This document shows, piece after piece, positions 16,364-25,666 of a DNA stretch of 64,000 bases (position 1 is the first letter of the stretch; the number at the start of each line of letters is the position of its first letter). Under the pieces are notes generated by a model. That model saw only the letters and a program-made list of their open reading frames with translations, was not told where the DNA came from and did not search any database. The translations under genes and the position numbers were made by a program. Origin of the DNA: Jatrophihabitans cynanchi (GTDB lineage Bacteria > Actinomycetota > Actinomycetes > Mycobacteriales > Jatrophihabitantaceae); the NCBI RefSeq assembly GCF_027247405.1, contig NZ_CP097463.1, positions 1,426,001 to 1,490,000 on the forward strand. The letters are read 5' to 3'.

Positions 16364-17658
16364 GCCCGCAGCCACTCGCCGAGGACCTCGACGAGCTGGA
16401 GGACCGGGACGCCGCCAAGTCCCGGACCGCGCCCGACGCCGCGGTGGCGCCCGCCACGATCCGCCAGCGCGTAGCGACCCGCGACTTGCTGGCCGCGATT
16501 CAGCAGGCTCGTCGTGCCGCTGGGCTTCACGACGCCGCCGCAGCTCATCCGCCTGTGGGAGATGGTGAAGCGTACGGGATCCGCGCGGCCCAGCGTCACG
16601 ACCCCTTGGAAGGGAATGCGCCGGTGGCGCCGCCCTCGCCGGTGGCGAACGCCCTGGCGACAGACCTCCCCACCCGACCCACTTCGCCGCCTGACCCACC
16701 TGAGCCGTGGCTGCCGGAGCGGGACGGGCCGGTATCGCTGGCCGGCGTCGCCGCGCCCCGCACGCATATCCGCACCGGCCAGGCCGTCGCCGCCCCGGAC
16801 AAGGCCGCGCGTCGACCGGCGCGGGAACGCAAACAGAGCCCACCGGCGCGAACCCGGGTGCTGGACCCGGGCATGACCGCAACCGCCGCCGGGGCGCCGC
16901 CCCGGCTGATCGTGGTCGCGGCCTGCGGCGGAGCCGGAGCGACCACGCTGGCCGTCCTGGTGGCCGCGGCACTCGCGGCAACACCTAGCGCGGTACTCGT
17001 GACCGCCGGCTCCGACCGAGGAGCGTTGAGCGGGCGTTGCAACGCCGTCGGCGGGGACCTTGTTGCTCTGGCCGAGTGGACGAGCCAGCACCCGCGCGTC
17101 GGGCTGCAGCCGAGCACGCCGGGAATGTCCAGCGGGGACGTCGGCACCGGGCCGATGGTGCTCGCCGCCCCGAATCGTGAGCTCGGCGGCGCCCACCTCG
17201 ACGCGGCGACCGCAGCCGCGGTCCTGGCCGCGGCTGCGACGACGACGGCGGCGGTCCTCGTCGACTGGCGATGCCCGCTGCCACTGCCCGACGAGTTCTG
17301 GCCGATCGCGACGCACGTGCTGGTGGTCGCTCCGTTCACCACCCTTGGTCTGCTCGACGCCGAGTACGCGGTGCAGGCGGTCGAGAGCGCCGCACCGGCC
17401 GGCGGCGCGGCGCTCAGCGTCGCCGCCGTCGACGTCCGCGGCGGCGGACCGCGCCGAGGACGAGCGGCTCTGGCGCGGCTGCGTGCCCTCGGCGTTTCCG
17501 TCACCTCTGTGCCGCACGACCCCGCGCTGGCAGATGACCCGCAGGTGCACTGGCCGGCGCTGCGGCCCCGGACCCGCGCCGCTGTGACCGCGGTATTGAC
17601 CCACGTGCTGGCCGCCGGACCGACCCACCACCTCACCTCTGAAGGGAACGCACCATGA
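16360..17658 (+). CDS. MinD/ParA-like protein with degenerate P-loop, transfer operon
   Basis: A protein of about 432 residues: a Pro/Ala-rich disordered N-terminal half, then a MinD/ParA-like domain starting at IVVAACGGAGATTLAVLVAA. In the Walker A position both lysines are absent (CGGAGATT in place of KGGxGKT). A later segment (AAVLVDWRCPLPLPD) corresponds to the Walker B strand. The start GTG at 16360 is chosen because it overlaps the upstream stop. Related pseudo-ATPases occur next to actinobacterial secretion loci. It probably acts as a scaffold or localisation factor rather than an active partition ATPase. Confidence 0.68.
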   Translation: MSPQPLAEDLDELEDRDAAKSRTAPDAAVAPATIRQRVATRDLLAAIQQARRAAGLHDAAAAHPPVGDGEAYGIRAAQRHDPLEGNAPVAPPSPVANALATDLPTRPTSPPDPPEPWLPERDGPVSLAGVAAPRTHIRTGQAVAAPDKAARRPARERKQSPPARTRVLDPGMTATAAGAPPRLIVVAACGGAGATTLAVLVAAALAATPSAVLVTAGSDRGALSGRCNAVGGDLVALAEWTSQHPRVGLQPSTPGMSSGDVGTGPMVLAAPNRELGGAHLDAATAAAVLAAAATTTAAVLVDWRCPLPLPDEFWPIATHVLVVAPFTTLGLLDAEYAVQAVESAAPAGGAALSVAAVDVRGGGPRRGRAALARLRALGVSVTSVPHDPALADDPQVHWPALRPRTRAAVTAVLTHVLAAGPTHHLTSEGNAP

Positions 17659-18221
17659 GCATCGCCACGATCGTGTCGGCCGGTCCCGGCGTGACCGTCA
17701 CGCCGAGCAACGGCCCCGGGTACGCCGCCTTCCAGGGACTCATCGGAGGCCTGCTCGCCTACGCCGGGTTGGCCGCGGTCGCGGCGGTCATGCTCGGCGG
17801 CATCGGCTGGGGCGTCGGCGAACGCCTCGGCTTCGACCGCGCCGGCAACGCCGGCAAGATGGGCGTGATCGCCGGCATGGCGCTCGGCTTCCTCGTCGGC
17901 GCCGCGGTGAGCCTGGTGAACAAGTTCATCGACGCCGGGGGCGGCACGGGAAACCTGTCGATCGCGGCCAACAGCGCGAACGCCCCGCTGTACAACACGA
18001 TCAAACCGGTCGTCGGCTGGCTGATCAGCTACGGCGGCCTGGCCGCGGTGGTCGCCGTCGTCCTCGGCGGCATCGGCTGGGCCCTGGGCGAGCGCATGGG
18101 CATGGACCGGATGAGCCTGGTCGGGAAGATGGGCGTGTTCGCCGGCCTGGGCCTGGCCCTGCTCACCGGCGCCTGCGTCGCGCTGGTGAACTTCATGATC
18201 GGCGCGGGCGGCGGCGTGTGA
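17655..18221 (+). CDS. Internally duplicated membrane protein, VirB2/pilin-like
   Basis: A 188-residue membrane protein of four hydrophobic helices built from two copies of one module: about residues 33-97 and 123-187. Both copies contain GLAAV-AV-LGGIGW, a GER-G-DR loop, GKMGV-AG and a closing LVN segment with a GAGGG tail. The helix-loop-helix plan with a short polar loop resembles VirB2/TrbC-type pilins, but fused as a tandem dimer. The ATG overlaps the upstream stop. It is followed by VirB8-like and VirB6-like genes, which supports a channel or pilus component. Confidence 0.72.
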   Translation: MSIATIVSAGPGVTVTPSNGPGYAAFQGLIGGLLAYAGLAAVAAVMLGGIGWGVGERLGFDRAGNAGKMGVIAGMALGFLVGAAVSLVNKFIDAGGGTGNLSIAANSANAPLYNTIKPVVGWLISYGGLAAVVAVVLGGIGWALGERMGMDRMSLVGKMGVFAGLGLALLTGACVALVNFMIGAGGGV

Positions 18222-19015
18222 TGTCGAGCTACTACGACTACGACGACGCGTCGGGCCAACTGCATGGCTCGCGGCTGCGGATCATCGCGACGGCCGCCGG
18301 TGTGCTCATCGTGCTGTGCCTGACCTTCCTGGTCGGGTACGCCGCCCACGGCGGCGCGGCCGCCGCGACGAAACCCGGCCCGACCGATGCGCCGACCACG
18401 GCGTCGCCCTCGACAGGGGCGCCAGCCTCGGCGCCCACGATCCCGCCCACGGTGCAGCGCGGCCCGCTGCACCGCAACAGCGCCGCGGTGATCGCCGGCT
18501 ACAGCCACGACCAGCAGGGCGCGGTCGCGGCCGCCGGCAACTACACCACGGCGCTGTACGTGCAAACCAACCGCACCCACGCCCAGGAGTTGACGGTGCT
18601 GTCCTCGATAGCGACATCCCCGGCCGACGCCGCCCGCATGGCCGGTGACTTCAGCAGCGAGGACGCCGCGCTGGCCAAGCTCCTCGACGTCGCCAACCTG
18701 CAGACTCCCGGAGTGATCGCCTACGGGCACCCGATCGGCTACCGAGTCGAATCGGCCAGCAGCACCGCGGCCACCATCGACGTGTACGTCGTCGGCGGGC
18801 AGGGCGTGGCCGACGCACCTAGCGACTCCGCCGGGGCCGGGGAGACCTTCTACGAGGTCGACCAGGTCGAGCTCGTCTGGCAGTCGGCTGACTGGCGGAT
18901 GCGGAACTGGTCGCACTTGGTGCAGAACAACGGGCCGGAGTTGGCCACGGTGGCCGGACAGGGCTACCTGCCGTTCCCGATCGGCCAGACCGACCCGGCC
19001 GGGACCGGATCATGA
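18221..19015 (+). CDS. Single-pass membrane protein, VirB8-like by position
   Basis: A protein of about 264 residues with a short acidic/Tyr-rich cytoplasmic N-terminus, one transmembrane helix (about residues 23-45: IIATAAGVLIVLCLTFLVGY), a Thr/Pro/Ala linker and an exported domain of about 190 residues. This is the topology of VirB8/TraM-type assembly factors in Gram-positive conjugation systems. Sequence identity to that family cannot be judged by eye. GTG at 18218 and ATG at 18221 are adjacent candidate starts, both overlapping the preceding stop. The stop overlaps the next start. Confidence 0.68.
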   Translation: MSSYYDYDDASGQLHGSRLRIIATAAGVLIVLCLTFLVGYAAHGGAAAATKPGPTDAPTTASPSTGAPASAPTIPPTVQRGPLHRNSAAVIAGYSHDQQGAVAAAGNYTTALYVQTNRTHAQELTVLSSIATSPADAARMAGDFSSEDAALAKLLDVANLQTPGVIAYGHPIGYRVESASSTAATIDVYVVGGQGVADAPSDSAGAGETFYEVDQVELVWQSADWRMRNWSHLVQNNGPELATVAGQGYLPFPIGQTDPAGTGS

Positions 19016-20505
19016 CCAGCGTCGCGGCACCGGTCGCTCCCGCGCGTCCGGGCGGCACCGCCGGGACCGCGCTGCGGCGACTCGTCCTCGGACCGGAACT
19101 GAGCCTCGACGAGCAGGCGGTGCTGCGTTCCGCGCTCGAGCAGCTGCCCGCGCGGCTGCGCCGCGTCGACGGGCACGGCTGGTGGCGCGGTACGCGCACC
19201 CGCCGGGTGATGCGACGCGCCGGTGTGGTGGCGGCCGTGTTCGTGGTGTTCGCCGTGCTCAGCATGGCCAGCGCCCCCGCGGCGCAGGCCTTCGACATCT
19301 TCGGGCCGGTCAAGCACGCCTTCGAAGACGCGATGAACTGGTTCATCGACCAGATCGCCCACGCCATCTGCGACTTCGTGGCCAACCTGGTGCACGGCAT
19401 CCTCGGCTACGCCGACAAGGGCCTGGGCATCGACTTCAACGTCGCCTGGTTCAAGCACAACTACGAGAACATGATGATGGGCGGGTTCCTGATGGGTCTG
19501 GCGATCATGCTCGTGCAGTGCATCGCCGCGGCGCTGCGGCGCAACCCGACCCAGATGCTCACCGCGGTGTCGGCGACGTTGATCGGCGTGCTCGCCTCCT
19601 TCGTGTCGCTGTCGCTGATCATGATGGCCAGCGGCGCGATCGACGACTGGTGCGCCGCGGTCACCGGCGGGCACAGCATCGCCGACGGCACCCGGGACAC
19701 CATCAAGGGCCTGGTCGACAAGATCGGCGGCATCGGCGCGATCCTGGTAGCGGTGCTCTACTTGGTGTTCTCGATCTTGCTGTTCATCGTGCTCATCGTG
19801 CGCCGGCTCGGCATCTTCGTGATCAGCCTGTTCATCCCGGTCTACGCCGGCGGGCTCGGCGGCGGCTGGACCAACGGCATGGTCAAGCGCGCCGCGGAGC
19901 TGCTGTTCGTCCTGCTGATGTCCAAACTCGCGATCATCGGCACCTTCACCCTCGGCGCCTCGATGCTGATCGGCGACACCAAGGGCCTCGACGTCGAGGT
20001 CAGTGTGGTCGGCGGCGTTGTCGTGATGGCCTTCGCCGTGCTGAGCCCGCTCGGGGTCATGTACCTGGTCGCGTTCGCCGACGGCCTGCTGGTCGGTCAG
20101 CTGAACACAGCGTCGAACTCGGGCCGAGGCGGGCTGTCGAATGCCCGCAACCAGCTTCGCGGCCACGATGGCCGCGGCAACCGCAGCGCGCTGGGCCGCG
20201 TCACCGGCGCCGGCAGCAAACAGGTCCGCTCCGCCCACGCCGGCGGCAGCAGCGTGATCGCTTCGGCCCGCCGCGCCGCGCAGCGAGTACGGCCAGGCGG
20301 CGCGTCCGGGTCCCGTCCCGGAGGTGGACACGGACCCACCGACCCCGCTGCCAACACCGCACGGCAGTCGCGGGCGCGCGGCGCACGCCGGGCCGCAGGC
20401 AGTAGCGGAGCCGCGGCGGGCCGACGTCCGAGCGACGGTGGTCAGGGCGGATCCTCGCCTCGCTCCGCGCTGCGGAAGAACCGCGGAGCCGGCGGAGCGG
20501 GCTAA
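19012..20505 (+). CDS. TrbL/VirB6-like polytopic channel protein
   Basis: A 497-residue protein. A first hydrophobic segment near residues 65-88 ends in AQAFD and may be a signal anchor. At least five further helices follow (for example MGGFLMGLAIMLVQCIAAAL, ATLIGVLASFVSLSLIMMA, ILVAVLYLVFSILLFIVLIV), and a hydrophilic Arg/Gly/Ser-rich C-terminus of about 130 residues is predicted disordered and cytoplasmic. Size, helix density and operon context match VirB6/TrbL channel proteins. The ATG overlaps the upstream stop. A gap of 174 bp separates it from the next operon, which holds repeat copy B. Confidence 0.82.
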   Translation: MTSVAAPVAPARPGGTAGTALRRLVLGPELSLDEQAVLRSALEQLPARLRRVDGHGWWRGTRTRRVMRRAGVVAAVFVVFAVLSMASAPAAQAFDIFGPVKHAFEDAMNWFIDQIAHAICDFVANLVHGILGYADKGLGIDFNVAWFKHNYENMMMGGFLMGLAIMLVQCIAAALRRNPTQMLTAVSATLIGVLASFVSLSLIMMASGAIDDWCAAVTGGHSIADGTRDTIKGLVDKIGGIGAILVAVLYLVFSILLFIVLIVRRLGIFVISLFIPVYAGGLGGGWTNGMVKRAAELLFVLLMSKLAIIGTFTLGASMLIGDTKGLDVEVSVVGGVVVMAFAVLSPLGVMYLVAFADGLLVGQLNTASNSGRGGLSNARNQLRGHDGRGNRSALGRVTGAGSKQVRSAHAGGSSVIASARRAAQRVRPGGASGSRPGGGHGPTDPAANTARQSRARGARRAAGSSGAAAGRRPSDGGQGGSSPRSALRKNRGAGGAG

Positions 20506-20611
20506 CCGGGGGGACAGCCCACCGCCACGTCAGGGGCGGGTCGGCGGCGGTCACGGGGATCGGTCACCGACCCGCCGCTGCGCGTAGGTCCGGAAAGGTT
20601 TCTGCCCCGAG

Positions 20612-20660
20612 CCTGTCGTGTTCGGGGATCCCCGCAGCGCTTGACGTCAGTGAGAGCACC
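20612..20660 (+). repeat. Intergenic repeat copy B, before the SCO6880-VirB4-VirD4 operon
   Basis: The first 16 and last 13 bases match copy A exactly, and the spacing between these blocks is the same (49 bp overall). In this copy the first block runs into the palindrome CGGGGATCCCCG. It ends 20 bp before the ATG at 20680. Confidence 0.7.
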
Positions 20661-20679
20661 CGACCATGAGAGGCCCGCG

Positions 20680-22224
20680 ATGAGCGAACTGGACGGCACC
20701 AGGTACGCCTACGGCGACCTCGACCGCCGAGGGAAGTTCTTCGGCCTGCACGCGCCGCAGTTCGCCATCGGCTGGTTGGTGCTGTTCTCCCTCGTCCCGA
20801 TGCTCAACGCCGGGTCCGCCGGCACCGTCGTGTGGCTGGTGCTGCTGGACATCGTGCTCGTCTACGTCGCCTTCGGTCGGGTCCTGGACCGCGGCCTGTG
20901 GGAGTGGGTGCCCGTCCTGGCCGGCCGGGTGTTTCAAGTGATGATGGGAGAGAACGTGCTGCGAGGGGGCCCGCGCGCTGACCGCGCGAATGAGACGAAC
21001 CCGATCCTCAATGGTGTGGCGGGCACGCTGCGCTGGACCCGCCTGGAGGACGGCCGCGGTTCGGCGGTCGGTGTCGTCTACAACCCGAAGGAACGCTCCT
21101 ACGCCGCCACCTTGCGGGTGCGGGCCGGCTCGTTCAGCCTGTTGGATTCCGGCACCCAGCAGGCCCGTGTCGACGGCTGGGGCAAGTTGATGGCCGGGCT
21201 GACCACCTACAACTCGCGGCTGATCCGGATGGCCGTGCACGAGCGGACCATCCCGGACTCCGGGGACGCGGTGCAGCGGCACTTCGACCACACCCTCGAG
21301 CAGGGGAGCGGGCCGGCCGGCCCGTCGCTGGACAAGCGTCGCCGCCAGGTGATCGGCGCCTACCAGCAGCTGATCAACGAGGCGGCGCCGACCGCGCAGC
21401 GTCACGAGTCGTTCATCACCCTGGTGATGAGCGCGAAGAGGGCCGCCAAGGACATCAAGCGCTCGGGCGGCGGCGAGGCCGGCGCGATGGCCGTGCTGTT
21501 CCAGGAGCTGCGCGCCTTCGAGACCAGCGTCAAACGCATCGGGTTGGTCAGCGAGGGCTGGCTGAACCCGCGCGATTTGGCTGCCGTCGTGCGCACTCAG
21601 TACGACCCGGCCAGCGTCGACACCATCGACCAGCGCGGCCGCGGTGAACTGGCCTCGCTGATCAGCGGCCGGCAGGTGGAGATGGCCGCCGGCGTGGACC
21701 CGTCCGCGGCCGGGCCGGTCGCCGGCCGCGCGGCGAACGACCACTACCAGACCGACTCGGCGTTCGCGCGGGTCTTCTGGTGCTCCGGGCTGCCGCGCAT
21801 CGGCATGGAGGCGGCGTTCCACTCGCCGATGATCTTGGAGACCACCTACCGGCGGACCATGACCATGATCGTGGAGCCGGTGCCGAGCCGGAAGGCCGAG
21901 GCGCAGCTGAACCGCAAACAGCTGCGCGAGAGCGGCGACCAGCTGATCCGCGACACGTTCGGCAAGCGGACCACGATGCGCGATGAGCAGAGCGAGACCG
22001 AGACCGAACGCAAGCTCGCCGAACTGCTGGCCGGGCACGGCTACATGCGCATGGTGCTGCTGGTCGCCGTGTCGGCCGACGATTTGGAAGGCCTTGAGGA
22101 GGCCACCGGGGAGATCCAGACGCTGGCGAACCTGTCCCGCCTCGATCTGCGCACCCTGTATGCGCAGCAGTCGGCCGCGTTCGCCGCGACCTGTCTGCCG
22201 CTCGGGCTGGGGGTGGCCGCGTGA
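20680..22224 (+). CDS. SCO6880-family type IV secretion protein
   Basis: A 514-residue protein. Near the N-terminus lies a PrgI-like pair of membrane helices (about residues 25-65: FAIGWLVLFSLVPML and VVWLVLLDIVLVYVAFG), followed by a large cytoplasmic domain with an Arg/Asp/Glu-rich surface. This PrgI-plus-cytoplasmic-domain layout directly before a VirB4 gene is typical of the SCO6880 family of actinobacterial conjugation loci, where it appears to replace the N-terminal half of VirB4. The ATG at 20680 is chosen because the frame upstream runs into repeat copy B. The stop overlaps the VirB4 start (GTGA). Confidence 0.8.
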   Translation: MSELDGTRYAYGDLDRRGKFFGLHAPQFAIGWLVLFSLVPMLNAGSAGTVVWLVLLDIVLVYVAFGRVLDRGLWEWVPVLAGRVFQVMMGENVLRGGPRADRANETNPILNGVAGTLRWTRLEDGRGSAVGVVYNPKERSYAATLRVRAGSFSLLDSGTQQARVDGWGKLMAGLTTYNSRLIRMAVHERTIPDSGDAVQRHFDHTLEQGSGPAGPSLDKRRRQVIGAYQQLINEAAPTAQRHESFITLVMSAKRAAKDIKRSGGGEAGAMAVLFQELRAFETSVKRIGLVSEGWLNPRDLAAVVRTQYDPASVDTIDQRGRGELASLISGRQVEMAAGVDPSAAGPVAGRAANDHYQTDSAFARVFWCSGLPRIGMEAAFHSPMILETTYRRTMTMIVEPVPSRKAEAQLNRKQLRESGDQLIRDTFGKRTTMRDEQSETETERKLAELLAGHGYMRMVLLVAVSADDLEGLEEATGEIQTLANLSRLDLRTLYAQQSAAFAATCLPLGLGVAA

Positions 22225-23804
22225 CCCGGGTCCAGCGGGGTGAGCGCGCGGCCGCGGTCCGCTCCGAGCGGGCCGAGCGCCGTGCCGCGGCCAAGCACCC
22301 CCGGGAGCAGAAGATCGCCGTCCGGCGTGCGAAGATCGAGCAGCGCAAGCAGGTCGCTGCCGCGCGGCAGGCCGAGCGGCGCGGCAGTCGCGGGGTGAAG
22401 TTCTCCAACCGCGACTACGTGCCGATGCGGCTGCCGCCGTTCCAGGAGACCAGCGCCAACGTCCAGGGCCTGTACCCGTTCATCGCCGAGGCTGGCATCG
22501 ACGCGCCCGGCATCCTGATGGGCCGCAACCTGCTCTCGTCCGGCTCGTTTACCTACGACGTCTTTGAGCTGTACAAGCGCGGCATGCTGCTCAACCCCAA
22601 CGGTCTGATCCAAGGAACCGTGGGCAGCGGCAAATCGAGCCTGGTAAAGACGACCGTGGTGCGTGACGCCGCGTTCGGGATCAAGTCCGTGGTGCCGTGT
22701 GACCCGAAGGGCGAGTACACCCGCCTGGCGCGGTGGATGGGCTACGAGCCGGTGTTCCTCGGACCCGGGCTGCGGACCCGGCTCAACCCGCTCGATGTGC
22801 CGCCCCGGCCGTCCGGGCTTGACGACGAGGACTGGGTGCGGGAGATCAGCAACGCCCGCATCTCGCTGCTGGCCGCGTTGGCCAGCGCCACCCTCGGCCG
22901 GGCGGTGACGCCGGCCGAACGGAAAGCGATCACGACGGCGCTGCAGAAACTCACCGGCGTCGCCGCCGGCGCGGACGCCGACCGGCTGGCCACCCCGATC
23001 CTGCCCGACGTCGTCGACGCCATACTCGCGCTCGACGACTCCGACGCCCACGCGGCCGGGTTCGCCGACGCGCGCGCGTTCAGCGACGCCAGCCGCGACG
23101 CGTACCTGGTGCTGGACCGGCTGGTGCACGGCGACCTGGCCGGCATGTTCGACGGCCCCTCGACGACCCGCATCGACTTCGGCGACGACCTGGTGGTGCT
23201 CAACCTCGAGCGGCTGCAGGTGTCCGACGAGGCGCTGGCGCTGATCATGGCCTGTTCGCAGGCGTGGATGGAGCAGGCGCTGATGCGCCAGGACGGTGTC
23301 CGCCGCAAGATCTGGTACGACGAGTGCTGGCGCATGATGCGGGTCGGCAACGGCCACCTGGCGGCCCGCCTGTCGGCGCAGCAGAAGCTGTCCCGGCAGT
23401 GGGGAGTCGGCGTCTGGCTGGTGTTCCACAAGATCAAAGACCTGTCCGGCACCAGCCTGGCGATGCGCGAGATCGCCGAGGGCATGCTGTCCGAGACCGG
23501 CACCCGCGTCTCCTACCACCAGGCCGCCGACCAGCTCGACTTCAGCCAAGAGATGCTCTCGCTGACCGACGTTGAAGCGAGCGAGATCGGCGGCCTGGAC
23601 GTCGGGGAATCGCTGTGGCAGATAGAAGTTCGCGGGAAGATGCGCAGCTTCCTCGTGGAGCACGTCTACTCCTCCAGCGAGTGGCCGCTGCTGCAGACAA
23701 ACAGCAAGATGCTCGGTCTTCAGGTCGACACGGTCAACACTGACCACGCGGACCAGGCCGACCTCGACGAGGCCGGCGGCGCGGGCATGGGTGATGTCGC
23801 GTGA
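22221..23804 (+). CDS. VirB4/TraC-like ATPase
   Basis: A 527-residue cytoplasmic ATPase energising the type IV secretion channel. A strongly basic/acidic helical N-terminus of about 50 residues precedes the HerA/FtsK-like motor: Walker A IQGTVGSGKSSLVKT (about residue 133), a VPCDPKGEYTRLARWMG segment characteristic of VirB4/TraC, Walker B-like IWYDECWRMMR and the arginine-bearing C-terminal region. It lacks the long N-terminal domain of Gram-negative VirB4, which here seems to be provided by the upstream SCO6880-type protein. The GTG at 22221 overlaps that gene. Confidence 0.88.
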   Translation: MTRVQRGERAAAVRSERAERRAAAKHPREQKIAVRRAKIEQRKQVAAARQAERRGSRGVKFSNRDYVPMRLPPFQETSANVQGLYPFIAEAGIDAPGILMGRNLLSSGSFTYDVFELYKRGMLLNPNGLIQGTVGSGKSSLVKTTVVRDAAFGIKSVVPCDPKGEYTRLARWMGYEPVFLGPGLRTRLNPLDVPPRPSGLDDEDWVREISNARISLLAALASATLGRAVTPAERKAITTALQKLTGVAAGADADRLATPILPDVVDAILALDDSDAHAAGFADARAFSDASRDAYLVLDRLVHGDLAGMFDGPSTTRIDFGDDLVVLNLERLQVSDEALALIMACSQAWMEQALMRQDGVRRKIWYDECWRMMRVGNGHLAARLSAQQKLSRQWGVGVWLVFHKIKDLSGTSLAMREIAEGMLSETGTRVSYHQAADQLDFSQEMLSLTDVEASEIGGLDVGESLWQIEVRGKMRSFLVEHVYSSSEWPLLQTNSKMLGLQVDTVNTDHADQADLDEAGGAGMGDVA

Positions 23805-25654
23805 GCCGGGACCGGGACACGTCCCGGCGCGGCGGATACGAGGTGCTGATCGCGATCGCGGTCGGGCTGCTGCTGCTGGCCGCAGGCGCCGGCGTGACCG
23901 CCGACGTCGCGGCCGGACTGGCCTCGAGCATCTCCGGGCGCGGCTGGGTGTTCCTGCCGGTCAGCGAGGTCCCCAGCCTGCTCGGGGCGATGTTCACCCA
24001 CGCCGGCGATCTCGCATCCGCGTACCCAGCCAGCGACCGCGACTCGCTCGCGGGCAACGGCACGATCTGGATCTGGATCGGCATCGCGCTCGCGCTGTAC
24101 GCGATCGTGGTCGTGGTGTTGGCGGTGTTGCTGCTGCCGATGCTGATCACTCGGCCCGGTTATGAGAAACCGACTCGGGCGAGCAAGCTGCTCGGCGTCT
24201 CCGCGGTGCGGCGCGCCACCCGGCGGCTGCACCCCGCCGTCGCGGTCAAGGGCGGGCGGGCGCCGATCGGCGGGCCGCGGCTGGGGCGCATGCGCGGAGC
24301 CGGCGTGCCGCTCTACGCGAGCATCGAGGACTCGGTGCTGGTGATCGGCCCGCCGGGTGCCGGCAAGGGCACGGGGTTCATGTACCGGGCGGTGGCCGAC
24401 GCGCTCGGCGCGGTCGTGTCGACCTCGACCAAGCCCGACGTGCTGCTCAACACGGTGGCGCTGCGACAACGCGACGGGCTACGCGGACCGCGAAAGGTCT
24501 GGGTGTTCGACCCGCAGGAGATCTCCGGCTGGCCGGAGGTGCTGCGCTGGTCGCCGACTCGGGGCTGCGATGACCCGACCACGGCGATCGTGCGTGCCGC
24601 GGGCATGGCCGAGGCATCCCAGGTCGGGAAAGGCGTCACCAACGGCGACTTCTGGGCCGGGCAAACCGCCGCGGTCATCCGCTGCTACCTGCACGCCGCG
24701 GCGCTGGGCAACAAGACGGCGATCGACGTCATGCGCTGGACCCGCAACCCCAGGGCGGAAGAGCCGATCACCATCCTCGCCGAACACCCCGGCGCGGCTG
24801 ACGGATGGGCGGACGAGCTGGCCGAGCAGAAAGCGGCCCCACCCAATCAGGTCGGCAGCGTGTGGGCCGGGGTGCGGCGCGCGTTCGACTCACTCGCCGA
24901 CCCGCGAGTGGCCCGAGCGTGCTCACCGAGACCCGGGGAGGGGTTCAGCCCGGAGGAGTTCATCGCCTCCGGCGATACCCTCTACCTACTCGGATCGAAC
25001 AAGGCCACCTTGTCCGTCGCACCGCTAGTCGTCGCGCTCATCGAAGACATTATCGAGGCCGGGCGTCGGCTCGCCGCCTCATCGGCGGGGGAGCGGATGG
25101 CGCTGCCGATGACGCTCGCCCTCGACGAGTGCGCCAACATCGCACCACTGCCGTCGCTGCCCTACGTGCTGGGCGACGGCCGCGGCCAAGGCTTCCAAAC
25201 GCACGTGGTGTTCCAGTCCCTCGCCCAGGCCCGCTCCCGATGGGGCGCCGAAGAAGCGGAGGTCATCTGGGACACCTGCACCTGCCGGATGATCCTTCCC
25301 GGCTCGGCCAACCAACGAGACAACAAGATGATCTCCGAGCTGCTTGGCGAGTTCGACGAGGTCGGGTTGCGGCGCAGTCGCGGTCGCGGCGCGACCAGCT
25401 ACAACGAGGACATCCGCTCGCGGGCGACGCTGTCGGTCAACGGCGTGCGGGAGATCAAACCCGGCCGGTTCCTGCTGATCTACCGGCATCTGAAGCCGAT
25501 CGAGGGTGAGCTGGAGTTGTCCTACCGAGGCCGCGAGGCGAAGCGGTTCACCGCGGCGCTGACCGAGGGCCGGCGATTGACCGGCCGCGGCGGCATCAAC
25601 AACATCCCCGACGTCGGCCAAGCCGACCGCTTCGGCTCCGCCGCGGCCGGATAG
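23801..25654 (+). CDS. VirD4/TraG-like coupling protein
   Basis: A 617-residue membrane ATPase that should recruit the relaxosome to the channel. Two transmembrane segments lie in the first 130 residues (VLIAIAVGLLLLAAGAGVTA and WIWIGIALALYAIVVVVLAV). The motor follows with Walker A IGPPGAGKGTGF (about residue 184), TSTKPDVLLNTV after it, Walker B TLALDECANIAPLPSLP and the TraD/TraG C-terminal region (GFQTHVVFQSLAQARSRWG). The start GTG overlaps the VirB4 stop. It is intact, and its substrate is presumably the MobF relaxase encoded at 39697-45537. Confidence 0.9.
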   Translation: MSRDRDTSRRGGYEVLIAIAVGLLLLAAGAGVTADVAAGLASSISGRGWVFLPVSEVPSLLGAMFTHAGDLASAYPASDRDSLAGNGTIWIWIGIALALYAIVVVVLAVLLLPMLITRPGYEKPTRASKLLGVSAVRRATRRLHPAVAVKGGRAPIGGPRLGRMRGAGVPLYASIEDSVLVIGPPGAGKGTGFMYRAVADALGAVVSTSTKPDVLLNTVALRQRDGLRGPRKVWVFDPQEISGWPEVLRWSPTRGCDDPTTAIVRAAGMAEASQVGKGVTNGDFWAGQTAAVIRCYLHAAALGNKTAIDVMRWTRNPRAEEPITILAEHPGAADGWADELAEQKAAPPNQVGSVWAGVRRAFDSLADPRVARACSPRPGEGFSPEEFIASGDTLYLLGSNKATLSVAPLVVALIEDIIEAGRRLAASSAGERMALPMTLALDECANIAPLPSLPYVLGDGRGQGFQTHVVFQSLAQARSRWGAEEAEVIWDTCTCRMILPGSANQRDNKMISELLGEFDEVGLRRSRGRGATSYNEDIRSRATLSVNGVREIKPGRFLLIYRHLKPIEGELELSYRGREAKRFTAALTEGRRLTGRGGINNIPDVGQADRFGSAAAG

Positions 25655-25666
25655 CGGAGGCCGGTG

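Noticed and set aside
16360-17658. ParA partition ATPase
   Set aside because: The P-loop lacks both lysines and there is no ParB gene or centromere-like repeat array next to it; operon context is secretion, not partition.
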